Shown one piece after another: positions 23,291 through 35,064 of a DNA stretch of 64,000 nucleotides. The notes below the pieces were generated by a model that searched no databases, was not told the DNA's origin, and saw nothing but the letters and a program-made list of their open reading frames with translations. The stretch's first letter is position 1, and each line of letters starts with the position of its first letter. Both the position numbers and the translations under genes were made by a program. The stretch comes from Malania oleifera (Eukaryota; Streptophyta; Magnoliopsida; Santalales; Ximeniaceae), in NCBI RefSeq assembly GCF_029873635.1, contig NC_080419.1, forward strand, positions 74,140,597 to 74,204,596, written 5' to 3'.

Positions 23291-24039
23291 GACATGTCTC
23301 TTCAAAGAATCCAAGTTTACAAATATGCTTAACTCAGGTTTTTTCAGCGAGAAATTCATGCAGAAAAATCCCATCCCTCTCTAAAATTGTCCCTCTCCCC
23401 TTCTCTCTACGATTCTGGCTTCATTCTTCATTGGTTTGACAATCGAAAGCCGCCACACTACTCTTGGGAAGATTCTCTTCAAGTGTGCTAAAGTAGATTG
23501 TTGGTTAGACCAATTTGGCACAATGCCAAATTCAGGGTAAGTTGATTAATTGGGTATTTTCAATATTACCAAGCTTACCTGAGTTTAGATTTTGTATTTT
23601 ATGGGAATATATTGGTGTTTTGTGGAGTAAAATAGGGGTATTATGTTTCCAGGACCCTAGCGGGTATATTTTTAGGAATTCAAGTAAATTATAGTTTAGA
23701 AATGCTGAATATGTGGAGTTGGGGAAAAAATGAATGTGATTATTATTCTGGTAAATTCAGTTGTGTGACTGGAAATTATATCGGTGTTATTTCAGGGAGT
23801 TGAAAATTATGAATGCCGCATGCATAAATAGTAAAATAGTGGCTACAGTGAGGTAAGGGGAATACATGTTATGCCAGCCTTATTAGACATTTTATCAGTA
23901 TAATATAGTAATTGATCAAAGCATGAAAGTTATACTATTTTACATAACATATTTATAGAGTTTTATTGAATTGTGTGGCATGAGAAATACTAGAATATTA
24001 TAGAATATGTTATACAATTTTACAGAAGCATGATTATAT

Positions 24040-24560
24040 AGCCTAGAGAATTATGAAACATAGCTTATATAGTTTTACGTACAGAGCTATGACTATACAA
24101 AATTTTACAAAAATAAAGTTCATATGATATAGATAATTTTACAGAATCATGCTTATACATTATTTTAAAGAATTATGAATATATAGTATATTCTTGAACA
24201 AGATTGTACAACATTTTACAGATCTAATTATGCAGTATTTTATTACCATGATATACAGAATATAGAACCATGATTATACATAATTTTATAGAATCATGAT
24301 ATACAGAATATAGAACCATGATTATACAGAATCTTATAGAACCATGATATACAAAATATACAGAACCATGATATATAGAAATATAGATTATACATAATAT
24401 AGAGCCATGACATGTAGAATACAGAATTACAGTTACAAAATATACAAATATATAGTTATTACAGCGTCATGGCTATATAGTTGATACAAAATCATGGTTA
24501 TATAGAAATACATAATCATGGTTATACAAAAATACAGAATCAGGGCAAAACAATTAGATT
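24040..24560. repeat. Degenerate AT-rich array in LTR of gypsy A
   Basis: Imperfect tandem units of about 25-30 bp built from 'aatcatgattatacagaa' and 'tatagaacc'. They occupy the same part of the LTR as the arrays of gypsy C and D but have a different unit. Confidence 0.75.
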
Positions 24561-25494
24561 TATATAGAAATATTATTATACAGTATTAGAACCCAATGGA
24601 ATATAGCAGTTTTCAAAGCACGGTACCGTTGCGTTACAGTATAGATAGTACAATCATATGTCTAAAATAGAGTATGGTACAGCCGATTGTGCCCTTGTGT
24701 ACAGTTGTTAGCTCCCTGGCGTTCGGACCAAGTGGAGCGGGCCTTTTGTGCTATAGGAATCTTGATGTGCATACAGTTAGGCTAGCACTAGAGGGCCAAC
24801 CAGTATTTAGCCTTGCCTTCGAGCCACACAACCTAGTCATGAGGAGGTAAGTCATGACATATAGCTATCCACGGGGAAGTTTACGTATATATAGTTATGT
24901 ATAGTACACACAAAAAATGGAGATTACATATAGATAGAAGTACTTTTGAATAGATAACTTAGAAATTTTCATATTCTATATGATATAAGCATGTTTTAAC
25001 ATACAAATGTTTTTCTTGATGTATATCATATATAGTATTAATTAAATGATATGTTGCCAACTAACTCATATGCCACACTGGTGATAACATGTTTCTCCAT
25101 ACTGAGAGGTGTCTCACCCCAAAATTATTAAACATTTTAGGTAATCCAGAGAGGCGAGCAGGGCCGGTTCAGAGGTAGAGTTGGTGTAGAGTCGGCATAG
25201 TCTTTGGGGTGAGTTTGGGTTAGTCTATGGAGCCCACAGTGTTTTGGGGATTTTTGGGAAATGTTATGTAAATGTGTGTGTGTGTGTGTGTACAGCTAGG
25301 TATATGGTACTCTGATATTTTACTTTGGTATATGTTGGATATGTATGTACTTCTGTTGCTTAGGCATTATATAAAATGCACAGGATACCATGGTCCTACT
25401 TCGGGTTTTGATGATGATAGTTATGCTCATGTAAGGTTCCAGAGATCATTTATTAATATAGAAAAAAAATGGATGGAAATTTCAGGTCGTTACA

Positions 25495-25778
25495 AAATCT
25501 CTACCAAGAATTGAAAATATGTTTTCAAGTTATATTGTTTTTTGATTCTCAAAGCTCTCTTGCTTACACATTCTTACTGACAATTTCTGAGATATACTGA
25601 GTCTCTGATCACTCTTCTCTAAGCTCAAATTTCTGAGTTACAAATTCATATTAGGAGAAGAATTCCAGTGATACATTCTTAAGCTTCAATTCAGTTTCTT
25701 TTTTATATTTACTTTGAATTATATTAGGACTATAAATTGTACTAAGGAGCTCTATCTAAGAGCATCTCTTGTACACAA
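25495..25778 (+). mobile_element. Ancestral copia LTR L0, piece 3 (R/U5)
   Basis: 284 bp between the LTR end of gypsy A and the left target duplication of E. Its end ('ttgtactaaggagctctatctaag...cttgtacacaa') corresponds to 26970-27020 of the E LTR. The last five bases CACAA (25774-25778) are the target duplication of E. Confidence 0.6.
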
Positions 25779-26439
25779 TGTTGGCCTTACAAGGCTTAAA
25801 ATCTTTTTTTGATGATAAAAAATCAGAAGAACTTAACATATTTGGTTAAGTGATGATATTTCAGGTCCAAAGCATGTGAATACAAGGTCAAGTGCACACA
25901 AGGATTATTGAAAGCCTATACTCCAAAGAAAGAAGATCTCATAAAACTCATACTATTAAAGCATGGATTCAAAGATGATTTGATGAAACTTAGAATGAAT
26001 TGAAGTAGGAAGTTAAGATAGACTCTAGAGATGGAAAAGCATGAAGACTTGAGGGCTTAGAATGTCAAAGTTTTAAGAAGTCTTTATGTAAGTACTTCAA
26101 GAAATTTCAATATGGATTCATGAAACTTTTAGGTTAATTACTTCGACCTAGATACCTTTTAAAATTCTTGGAAAATATTTTTATGAGGTCAAAAGTTATT
26201 TCAAAATGGTTAAAATTATTTTTTGGAATGAAAAGCACCAAAACAGGATTTTTCAAATTCTAACATTTTTTCAATATCCGCATTGATTAGCATTGTTCTC
26301 TCTCAAAAGCTCTTTATCTGATAAAGTGTTCAATATGAAAGTTGTGGGATTTTATCTTAGATCTATATTGATATGAAGAACAACTAATTTGGAGTTGTGT
26401 AGAAAACATTATGACCAAAATACTAAAGGGTGGTCAAAG

Positions 26440-26610
26440 TTGTCAAGCAGCTGACCTTATCTGTTCAAGCGACTAAAAAGTAGACAGAACCACTTTTGGT
26501 GCCTAACTCCTGTAACCTTAGGCACCTAACCCTGTACTGACTTCAAAAATATGCTTAAATTTAAAGTCCAAGCGACTAACTTTTTGAGCTCAGGTGCATG
26601 AACCTTAAAA
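26440..26610. repeat. Palindromic phrase cluster, U3 of E 5' LTR
   Basis: Variants of TCAGGCGCCTGA: TTCAAGCGACTAAA, TTAGGCACCTAACC, GTCCAAGCGACTAAC, CTCAGGTGCATGAACC. They are less preserved than in the 3' LTR. Confidence 0.7.
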
Positions 26611-27241
26611 ATTCAAATTTCAACTTTTAGGAAACTTTCCAAAAGTGATTTCTTTGCCACCAAACTCTGCGAAAACTTAGGGAATACTCCAAGCAACTAA
26701 GGCAACACGAAAAATACTACATGATTGAACCTATGTATAAAATACACCAACAACCTACAAGCAGCATATCAATCAAATTCTTTCTACTCTTCACAGCTAC
26801 CTTGCCTATACTCTTGTTGAATTACTTACTGTGATTTTGCTGAGAAAAGCTCACGGGTCTTTGCATTTTTATTGAGTTATTCATCCTAGGAAATAACCTC
26901 GGTGATATATATACTTGAGTTTCATCTTTCTATATTGTGATTTTGATTAAAGTATATCGATTTCAATTGTACTAATCTACTCTTTTGAGAGTGTCATTGT
27001 ACACCAAATTGTTTCTTGTTCCTCTTGTAGTTTTTGATGATTCAAGGTCATTGGATCGTTGTACCAAGTATAGGGTATTGTTTGGAGAGATATACTCTAG
27101 CTTATTGAAGGAGAGATTCTAAAGGCTACTATAGTGATCCTAAAAAAAATTAAATTAAATTAAAATTAAAATTTTAATAAATAAAATAAATAAATAAATA
27201 AAGAATTATTGTTAATTAAATAATATAATATTATAATGATT

Positions 27242-27275
<34 letters not shown>

Positions 27276-28195
27276 TGCATATCACGAGGGATCTTAGGAT
27301 TCTTTAGGAGGAAGAAAGAACAGAGACAGCGCCCCCCTTCGTCTCCTTGTCTCCTCTCTCTCTCACTCTCCTCAATCTCGTCTCCGATATTCGTCCGATC
27401 GGAAATTCGGAAATACTGTTGGACTCTATTTGCCACCACCAACACTTCTACTTGAGCAGATATGTCATGAGAGCGGCGTAGGCATATCTCCTAAGGTAAG
27501 GCTAATTCTTAAACTTTCCTCAATTTCTCTTAAACTATAAGTCCAATTAACGAACGAAAATTGCCAAGATACTCGTGGGGAGATTCTCTACAATCTAATC
27601 GGAATGGGTTTTAGAATTGGTGCTCTGGGGTACCAATCCTAAATCGGGGGTAAGTTTAATAATTTAGGCTTTATTAGGCTATTTAGGGTGTATAGAGATT
27701 AGGAAAATTTTAGGAAAAGTTACTCTAAGGATTGTGATGAGTAATGTAGTGAAATTTGAATTTTAGGATTTCATGGATTTTGAACACCGTGGGGTGTAGG
27801 CCGAGGTCTTAGCGGGCTTTTCAGGAATCAGGTAAAAGGATTAAGTTAAGTCAATAATTTTATGAAATTTGAATCTATTCAATTGTATTTTTATATAAAT
27901 ATATTTATTTATTTATTCATTTGGGAATTTAAAGGCTATTTTGAAAACCAACCATTTGAAATGAATTTTACAAACCTAGGATATATGGTATGGTATTTTT
28001 GAATAAAATGAATAGTGGAAAGCTTGTTTGTTTATGTGGATATGTTAAAATGTATAAAATCATGTGACATATGATTTAATTGGTTTGAATTATTGTATAT
28101 CTAGATTTGGGATTTTGAACTACTGAATTATTTGAGAAATACTAGAAATGCCTCTGAAAATACTAGAACTATTTATGAAATGTAGATGCTTGAAT

Positions 28196-28316
28196 TAACG
28201 GCTAGTGGCCGGGTATTGTTTGATTGGCCAAGGGCCAGGATTATTATTTGATGGCCGAGGGCCGAGTTTTAATTGATGGCAATATGCCGGATTGTATTTT
28301 GTAGCCGAGGGCCAGG
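28196..28316. repeat. GGCC-phrase array in LTR of gypsy B
   Basis: Four to five irregular units around 'ggccgagggccgggtttt' separated by AT-rich spacers of 15-25 bp. The 3' LTR carries the equivalent at 34432-34556. Each unit is a near-palindrome (GGCC n4-5 GGCC). Confidence 0.75.
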
Positions 28317-28804
28317 TTTTTGGAATAATAGGAAATATATGTAAATTAATGTTTTAAGTGGTAATTTCTATTATCTAAATTGGATGATATGCTTTAGGAA
28401 CCCTGGGAACAGTGTAATGTGAGCATGGTATCGTTGCTAGTTAGACCATGTGCACCCACACTATTCTGGATAGAAGTGTAGGGGGTTCTAGCCAACTGCC
28501 TGCATGAGGTTGAAGTTAGGGTGTCGGACCTGCAACTTTGTTTTGGATGCCTGCATATGTGTTTGCAGAAGAAGTTGTTTTGTTTTGTTTTTTTTTTTAC
28601 TTTGTTTGGGCTGATCACCCAGGCTTTGTACAACCTTCGATCCACACAACCTATGCCATAAGGGAAGTAAATGACATGTTTGTCGCAGGGAGTGTCTTAT
28701 ATGCATATTTGTTAATTTATGTGAATACAAGTAATTAGTAAGATAATTTCGAGGGCTTGTTGAGAAAGGTGAGTGCCCTAATAGCAGTAATGGTATTAGA
28801 GTAG

Positions 28805-28838
28805 AGGGAAGCTACTTGTATAGGCGGGTAATCTTCCA
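28805..28838 (+). other. Conserved LTR hairpin, gypsy B 5' copy
   Basis: GGGAAG pairs with CTTCC, and TACTTG with CGGGTA using G-T pairs, around the loop TATAGG. The 3' LTR copy (35030-35064) has a fuller outer stem, AGGGAAG with CTTCCCT. Confidence 0.6.
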
Positions 28839-29319
28839 TATCCTCAACTAATTGTGTGTGTGTGTGTGTGTGTAAAATAAGAATGTTTTCATAAATGTGT
28901 TTATCTACTTAGTGAATTGGTTATTTTTGTACACTAAATGCATGTTGGCCACACACTGACATTAACTTAGTCTTTCTCTTACTGAGTTGTGCCTCACCCC
29001 TACTTTACAAACTATCTTTTCAGGAAATCCTAAAGATCGGGTTTAGCGGGCTAGAGGAGTCGGTCTAGTGGTATAAATTTTATGTAGGTAGTGTGTAGAT
29101 AAAGATTTTATTTTTGTTTAGTTTTACGAGATGTAATTATGTGAAAATGGATATATTTGTGTATAAAAAGAGTTAGAACTCTGGTAATGTAATTTAAGGA
29201 TTTTGTATTTTATTTCTGCTGCATATATGTGCTTTATATATGATGAACACAGTATTAGGTACACAAACATCACTAAAGTAGCACTCCAGGCCCACGTGGC
29301 GAATTAGGGTCGTTGCAGG

Positions 29320-29333
29320 TGATATCAGAGCCT
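29320..29333 (+). other. Primer-binding site of gypsy B
   Basis: TGATATCAGAGCC directly follows the 5' LTR, one mismatch from the initiator Met-tRNA site TGGTATCAGAGCC. Confidence 0.85.
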
Positions 29334-29699
29334 AGGTTTTCTAGGTTCTACAGACTTTGAGGATTGATAATTACTAGAGTATAGGTTGAGATAAGATAGG
29401 GATAGGAGTGGGTAGGTTAGGATGGGTTTTAGTCTGGAAGCTTGGAGGCAGAAATATATTGACGGACTTCTATGATTTTCCGAATCAGTCGCGAGTTTTA
29501 GAAAACCATGGTAAATCAATCGATGGTTTTGTTTCTAGGTTGAGGGACTGGAATTTAGAAAATTTAGGGTCGAATGTTAAGATGAGTGGGTATGTGTGTG
29601 AAGTTAATGTTAAGATGGAGATTTTTACCTTACTGATTTTGTGATAGAATTGGAGTATGAATTATTAAGTTAGAACCTGTATATTATATCAATTCCATA
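29334..29699 (+). other. Leader of gypsy B, gag absent
   Basis: About 370 bp resembling the leader of gypsy C (42637-42994), including an 'aaaaccatggtaaatcaatcgatggtttt' palindrome-like stretch near 29502. It runs straight into protease sequence. The ORF at 29408-29644 is not recognisable as gag. Confidence 0.65.
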
Positions 29700-32600
29700 T
29701 TGTCGAATAGTGCCATTGTATTATTTGATTTAGGTGCAACCCACTCATTTGTGTCTGAGGGATTTGTTAAATTATGTGGGTTAGAAGTTCAACTGTTAGA
29801 GACTGAGTTAGTAGTAGGAACACCGATAGGGATGTAGCAAGGTGATCAGGGATTATCCGGTAGAGATTCAGGGGAGAGTGCTGCCTGCTAGCTTGATAGT
29901 CCTTGATATGCTTGGTTTTGACATTATTTTGGGTATTGACTAGCTAGCATCCATCTACGCGAGCATTGACTGTCGTAGGAAGGAGGTGGTATTCAAACCT
30001 ACTTGGGATGTTGGAGTTTGTATTTTGTTGGGTTGTGTGTGCGTTTAGCACCACATATCCTTTCAACTATTCAGGCAAAGAGGTTACTTTTGGGGGGATG
30101 CCAGGGTTACCTTGTAGTGGTGAAGGAAGCATTGAAATAGGAACTCAAGTTGGAAGATATCCCAATGATAAGAGAGTTTCCTAATGTTTTTCTAGACGAA
30201 TTACTGGGGCTGCCTCCTGATCGGGAGGTGGAATTTGTAATTGATCTGATCCCATGGACAACACCACTCTCTAAAGCCCCATACAGAATGGTTCCAGTAG
30301 AACTAAAGGAGCAACTACAGAAGCTTCTAGACAGGGGGTTTAGATCAAGTGTATCGCCCTGGGGTGCACCGATGTTGTTTGTGAAGAAGAAGGACGAGTC
30401 AATGAGGATGTGCATAAACTACCGGGAGATTAATAAAGTAACGATGAAGAACAAGTATCCATTACCCCGAATTGACAATCTATTTGATCAGCTTCAGGGT
30501 ATGCAAATTTTCTCTAAAATTGATCTGCAATCTTGATATCATCAGGTGAAGGTTAGATCAAATGATGTATCAAAGACTACTTTTTGGATTCGGTACGGCC
30601 ATTACGAGTTCTTGGTTATGCCGTTTGGGTTGACGAATGCTCTAGCGGTATTTATGGATCTGATGAATAGGGTATTCCACGAGTACTTAGACCAGTTTGT
30701 TATTGTGTTCATAGATGATATTTTGGTCTATTTGAGGAGCCCTAAGGAGCATGAAACTCATCTGAGACTAGCACTTTAGGTGCTCAGGGAAAACAGGTTA
30801 TTTGCTAAACTTAAGAAATGTGAATTCTGGCTAGAGCAGGTTGCATTTCTAGGTCATGTGGTATCCAAGGAAGGGATTTCAGTGGACCCGAGCAAAATAG
30901 AGGTTGTAGTTGATTAGGCAAGGCTGAAGAACGTGCAAGAAGTCAGAAGTTTCCTAGGTCTTACTGGATACTACCGTTGATTTCTCGAGGGGTTCTCTAG
31001 ATTATCAAGGTCTTTGACATGACTCATGAGGAATAATGTGAAGTTTGATTGGACTGACGAATGTGAGCAGAGCTTCTAGGAATTGAAGCAGTGTCTAGTC
31101 ACTGCCCTAATGTTGACCCTTCCATCAAGTGAGGGTGGATTTGTAATTTATAGTGACGCATCACAGAAGGGACTTGGGTGTGTTCTAATGCAGCAGGGAA
31201 AAGTCATTGCATATGTGTCTCACCAGTTGTAAGAGTACAAAAAGGACTATCCTACGCACGACTTGGAGCTGGCAGCAGTTGTGTTTGCATTAAAGATCTG
31301 GCGACTTTATCTTTATAGTGTAAGGTGTGAGATCTTTACTGACCATAAGAGTATCAAGTACTTCTTCACCTAGAAAGAGTTGAATATGAGGCAGTGCAGA
31401 TGGCTTGAGTTGATAAAGGATTACGACTTCACCATTAGCTATCACCTAGGAAAGGCGAAAGTGGTAGCCGATGCATTGAGTCGAAAATCTGGGGGTACGT
31501 CAGCCTCAGTAGTTATGGCTTCGCACCAGGTCATGATAGACCTGGAGTGGTTGGGTGTAGAATTAGTATAAGGGAATCATCAGACATTCATTTTTAGTAT
31601 GGTGGTTCAATCGACCTTACGAGAGAGAATTAGAATAGTTCAGTTGAAAGATGCAGAACTAATGGAGATTGTAGAGAAGATATAGGATGAGAAGCATAAA
31701 GACTTTAATGTTGCTGAGGATGGGGTTCTCAGATTTCACACTCAATTGTGTGTGCCAAACGACGCAGAGATAAATAGGACGATTCTAGGGAAAGCTCCCC
31801 GTTCTCTTTATATTGTTCAGCCGGGTAGCACGAAGATGCATAGAGACTTGTAGGAATCGTTCTGCTAGAGTGACATGAAGAGGGAGATTGCTAAATTTTT
31901 GGGTTAGTGCCTGACATGTCAGCAAGTGAAGGCAGAACACTAAGGCCAACGGGACCACTTCAACCACTGGACATCACTACGTGGAAGTAGGAGCATATCT
32001 CGATGGATTATGTATCGAGATTGCCTTCAGTGTTGCATGGGCAGAATGCCATATGGGTAATGGTTGACAGATTGACGAAGACTGTAAATTTTATTTCCAT
32101 TAGAACCAACTATTCCATGGATAAGCTGGAAGAACTTTATGCTCAGGAGATGGTCAGAATACATGGCATGCCCATGTCCATCGTTTTAGATCGGAATTTG
32201 TGGTTCACTTCTCATTTATGGATGAGTTTGCAGGGAGCGTTGGTTTCTCAACTCACTTTCAGTACTGCATTTCACCCTCAGATGGATGGATAGTCCGAAA
32301 GAACCATTTAGATTCTCGAGGATATGCTACGGACATGTGTGTTAGACTTTGGTGGCAATTGGATCCGATATTAGCCATTGGTTGAGTTTGCATAGAATAA
32401 CAGTCACCAGGCCAGCATTGGAATGAAACCATATGAGGCCTTGAATGGTTGCCGATGCTGATCTCCATTGTATTGGGATGAAGTAGGCAAACAAAAGATT
32501 TTGGGACCAAAACTTGTTCAGCAAGCCTCTGCAAAAGTCGAATTTATCAGAGAAAGGATCAAGGCAGCCCAGAGTCGATAGAAGAGTTATGCGGATACTT

Positions 32601-33048
32601 GCCGACGAGAGCTAGAATTAGAAGTAGGTGATATGATATTATTGAGGATTGCTCTGATGAAAGGGGTGATGAGGTATGGAAAGAAGGGTAAGCTGAACCC
32701 TAGATACAATGGGCCGTTCGAGATTCTAGAGAGGATTGGTTCGGCGGCGTACAAGATAGCACTTCCCCCAATGCTGTCTAGGATACACAACATGTTCCAC
32801 ATATCCATGTTGAGGAGGTACGCTCCAGACCCCTCATATGTGATCGTTATGAATCGTTAGAGATCGGGGATACTCTGGCATACAAGGAGGTACCAGTTCA
32901 GATTCTAGATCGGAAAATACAAGAACTGCATACCAAGGATATACCATTAGTAAAGGTTTTGTGGCGAAATCATCCAGTTAAGGAAGCTTCCTGAGAGTTA
33001 GAAACGGAAATACGCCAGAAGTACCCACAGCTGTTCAGCGAGGGCTAG
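29700..33048 (+). pseudogene. Gypsy B pol remnant (PR-RT-RH-IN)
   Basis: Protease (29700-30010) keeps F-D-L-G-A-T-H-S-F but then shifts frame. RT (30150-30536, 30546-30779) is the best preserved in the window: [15 protein letters not shown], and an intact F-I-D-D catalytic box near 30711-30722. RNase H lies about 31100-31500 and integrase about 31620-32570, with a degenerate C-x2-C finger. The integrase tail ends at a TAG (33046-33048) after a K-Y-P-Q-L-F-type end. Stops are frequent (for example 30535, 30777, 31568). Non-functional. Confidence 0.87.
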
Positions 33049-33322
33049 TGCCAGATGAGTAAGAGTATGGTTGTATATAGAGGGATTAAAGTAAGTTGTG
33101 TGTAGTTTTAATTATGGATACTCTTTGAGAAAATTTATTATGGATATTGTAATTTTCCAAAGGCAATACTTTAACCATGGTATTCCTCCGCCATAAATGA
33201 GGGTAGTTAATAAATGTGGGACGGGACCGCTATGTGGGTGACTATCGACTCTTTTGTAAATAGGGACCGTGAATTAAAAATGTGATTGTTAATAATTAAA
33301 AAATTTCGACGACAAAATTTTT

Positions 33323-33337
33323 GTGAGGAGGGAAGAA
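33323..33337 (+). other. Polypurine tract of gypsy B
   Basis: GTGAGGAGGGAAGAA directly abuts the 3' LTR start, the expected primer site for plus-strand DNA synthesis. Confidence 0.8.
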
Positions 33338-33480
33338 TGTAATGATCCTAAATTTTTTTTAAAATTATTATTAAAAAAAATGTAAATTAAATTAAATTTT
33401 TAAAAATATGAATTAATTAATTATTATTATTAATTAAATTATATAATATAATAATATAATATTATAATAATACATATGTA

Positions 33481-33511
<31 letters not shown>

Positions 33512-34431
33512 TTACATATCCTGAAGGATCTTTGGATCCTTCAGGAGGAAGAAAGAACAGAGACAACGCCCCCCTTCGTCTCCTCATCTCCTTTCTCCAA
33601 CTCTTCTTAATCTTGTCTCCAATTTTAGGCCAATTGAAAATCCGGAAACACCATTGGGCTCTATTCGTCGCCACCGATACTTCTATTGGAGCGGATATGT
33701 CGTGGGAGCGACGTAGGCATATCTCCTGGGATAAGGCTAGTTCTCAAACTTACCTCAATTTCTCTTAAACTATAAGCCCAATTAATGAACAGAAATTACT
33801 AGGAGAGTCATGGGAAGATTCTCCACAATCTAGCCAGAGTGAGTTTTTGAATTGGAGCTCCAGGGTACCAATCCTAAATCGGGGGTAAGTTTAATAATTT
33901 AGGCTTTATTAGGCTATTTAGGGTATTCAGAGCTTAGGGGAATTTTAGGGATTGTTACTCTAAGGATTATGATGAGTCATGTAGTGAAGTTTGATTTTTA
34001 GGGTTTTAGAAATTTTGAACGCCGTGGGGCGTAGACCGGGGTCTTAGAGGGCTTTTCAGGAATCAGGTAAGGGAATTAAGTTAAGTTAGTATTTTTATGA
34101 AATTTGAATCAATTTAATTGTTATGTTTATATATATATATTTATTTAGTTATTCATTTGGGAATTTAAAGACTATTTTGAAAACCAATAGTTCGAAATGG
34201 ATTTTACAAACCTAGGATATATGGTATGGTATTTTTGAATAAAATGAATGGTGGAAAGCATATTTGTTTCTATGGATATGTTAAAATGTGGAAAATCGTG
34301 TGGAAGATGATTTAATTGGTATGGATTGTTGTATATTTGGATTTGGGATTTTGAAATAATGAATTGTTTGAGAAATAGTGGAAATGCTTGTGAAAATACT
34401 AGAACTATTTATGAAATGCAGGTGCTTGAAT

Positions 34432-34556
34432 TAACGGCCAGTGGCCGGGTATTGTTTATTTGGCCAAGGGCCAAGATTATTATTTGACAGCCTAGGGCCG
34501 AGTTTTAATTGTTGCCTATATGCTGGATTGTATTTTGTGGCTCGGGGCCAGGTTTT
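34432..34556. repeat. GGCC-phrase array, 3' LTR of gypsy B
   Basis: Counterpart of 28196-28316 with more substitutions ('ggccagtggccgggtatt', 'ggccaagggccaag', 'ggctcggggccagg'). Confidence 0.7.
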
Positions 34557-35029
34557 TGGACTAATAGGAAATATTTGTAAATTAATGTTTTAAATAGTGA
34601 TTTTTATCATCTAAATTGTATGATATGCTTTAGGAACCCTTGGGACCAGTGTAATGTGAGCACAGTACCGTTGCTAGTTAGACCATGTGCGCCCACACTG
34701 TTCTGGATAGAAGTGTAGGGGGGATCTAGTTGACTGCCTGTGTGAGGTTGAAGTTAGGGTGTCGAACCTGCAGCTTTACTGTGGATGCCTGCAGATGTGT
34801 TTGCAAACTTATTTTTTTTTTTTACTTTGTTTGGGCTGATCACCCAGGCTTAGTCTAGCCTTCGAGCCGCACAACCCGTGCCATGGGGGAAGTAAATGGC
34901 GTGTTTGTCACAGAGAGTGTCTTATATGTATATCTGTTAATTTATGTGAATAAAAATACTTAAGAAGATAATTTTGAGGGCTTGCTAAGAACGGGGAGTG
35001 CCCTAATAACAGTAATGGTATTAGAGCAG

Positions 35030-35064
35030 AGGGAAGCTACTTGTATTGGCGGGTAATCTTCCCT
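35030..35064 (+). other. Conserved LTR hairpin, gypsy B 3' copy
   Basis: AGGGAAG with CTTCCCT and TACTTG with CGGGTA (G-T pairs) around TATTGG. Homologous in position to the hairpins of gypsy C and D. Confidence 0.6.

Larger units (their letters stand above)
19238..25494 (+). mobile_element. Gypsy element A (Tekay-like), 5' truncated
   Basis: Plus-strand Ty3/gypsy remnant. It begins with a misplaced piece of integrase, followed by protease, RT, RNase H, integrase with a chromodomain-like tail, and one 3' LTR (23036-25494). There is no 5' LTR, primer-binding site or gag. Its 3' LTR differs in U3 phrase (GTTCGTCGACGAAC) and leader from gypsy C and D, so it is another family of the same lineage. 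It lies within L0. Confidence 0.85.
23036..25494 (+). repeat. 3' LTR of gypsy A
   Basis: 2459 bp, TGTAAAGATCCG to GGTCGTTACA, preceded by a short form of the usual 'ttcaaggacgaa' pre-LTR motif. Inside: palindromic phrases (23105-23290), a degenerate array based on 'gaatcatgattatacagaatatagaacc' (about 24040-24560), the GCACGGTACCGTTGC island (24617-24631) and a TG run (25272-25291). The ORFs inside are not genes. Confidence 0.88.
27130..29317 (+). repeat. 5' LTR of gypsy B
   Basis: 2188 bp, starting TATAGTGATCC (the 3' copy reads TGTAATGATCC) and ending GGTCGTTGCA. It contains a TA run (about 27247-27272), a GGCC-rich phrase array (28196-28316), the GAGCATGGTATCGTTGC island (28421), a hairpin (28805-28838) and a TG run (28854-28873). 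Confidence 0.92.

Noticed and set aside
19238..25494. Endogenous pararetrovirus instead of retrotransposon for gypsy A-D
   Set aside because: All have integrase and, where not truncated, LTRs, a Met-tRNA primer site and a chromodomain-like tail. Pararetroviruses lack integrase and LTRs.
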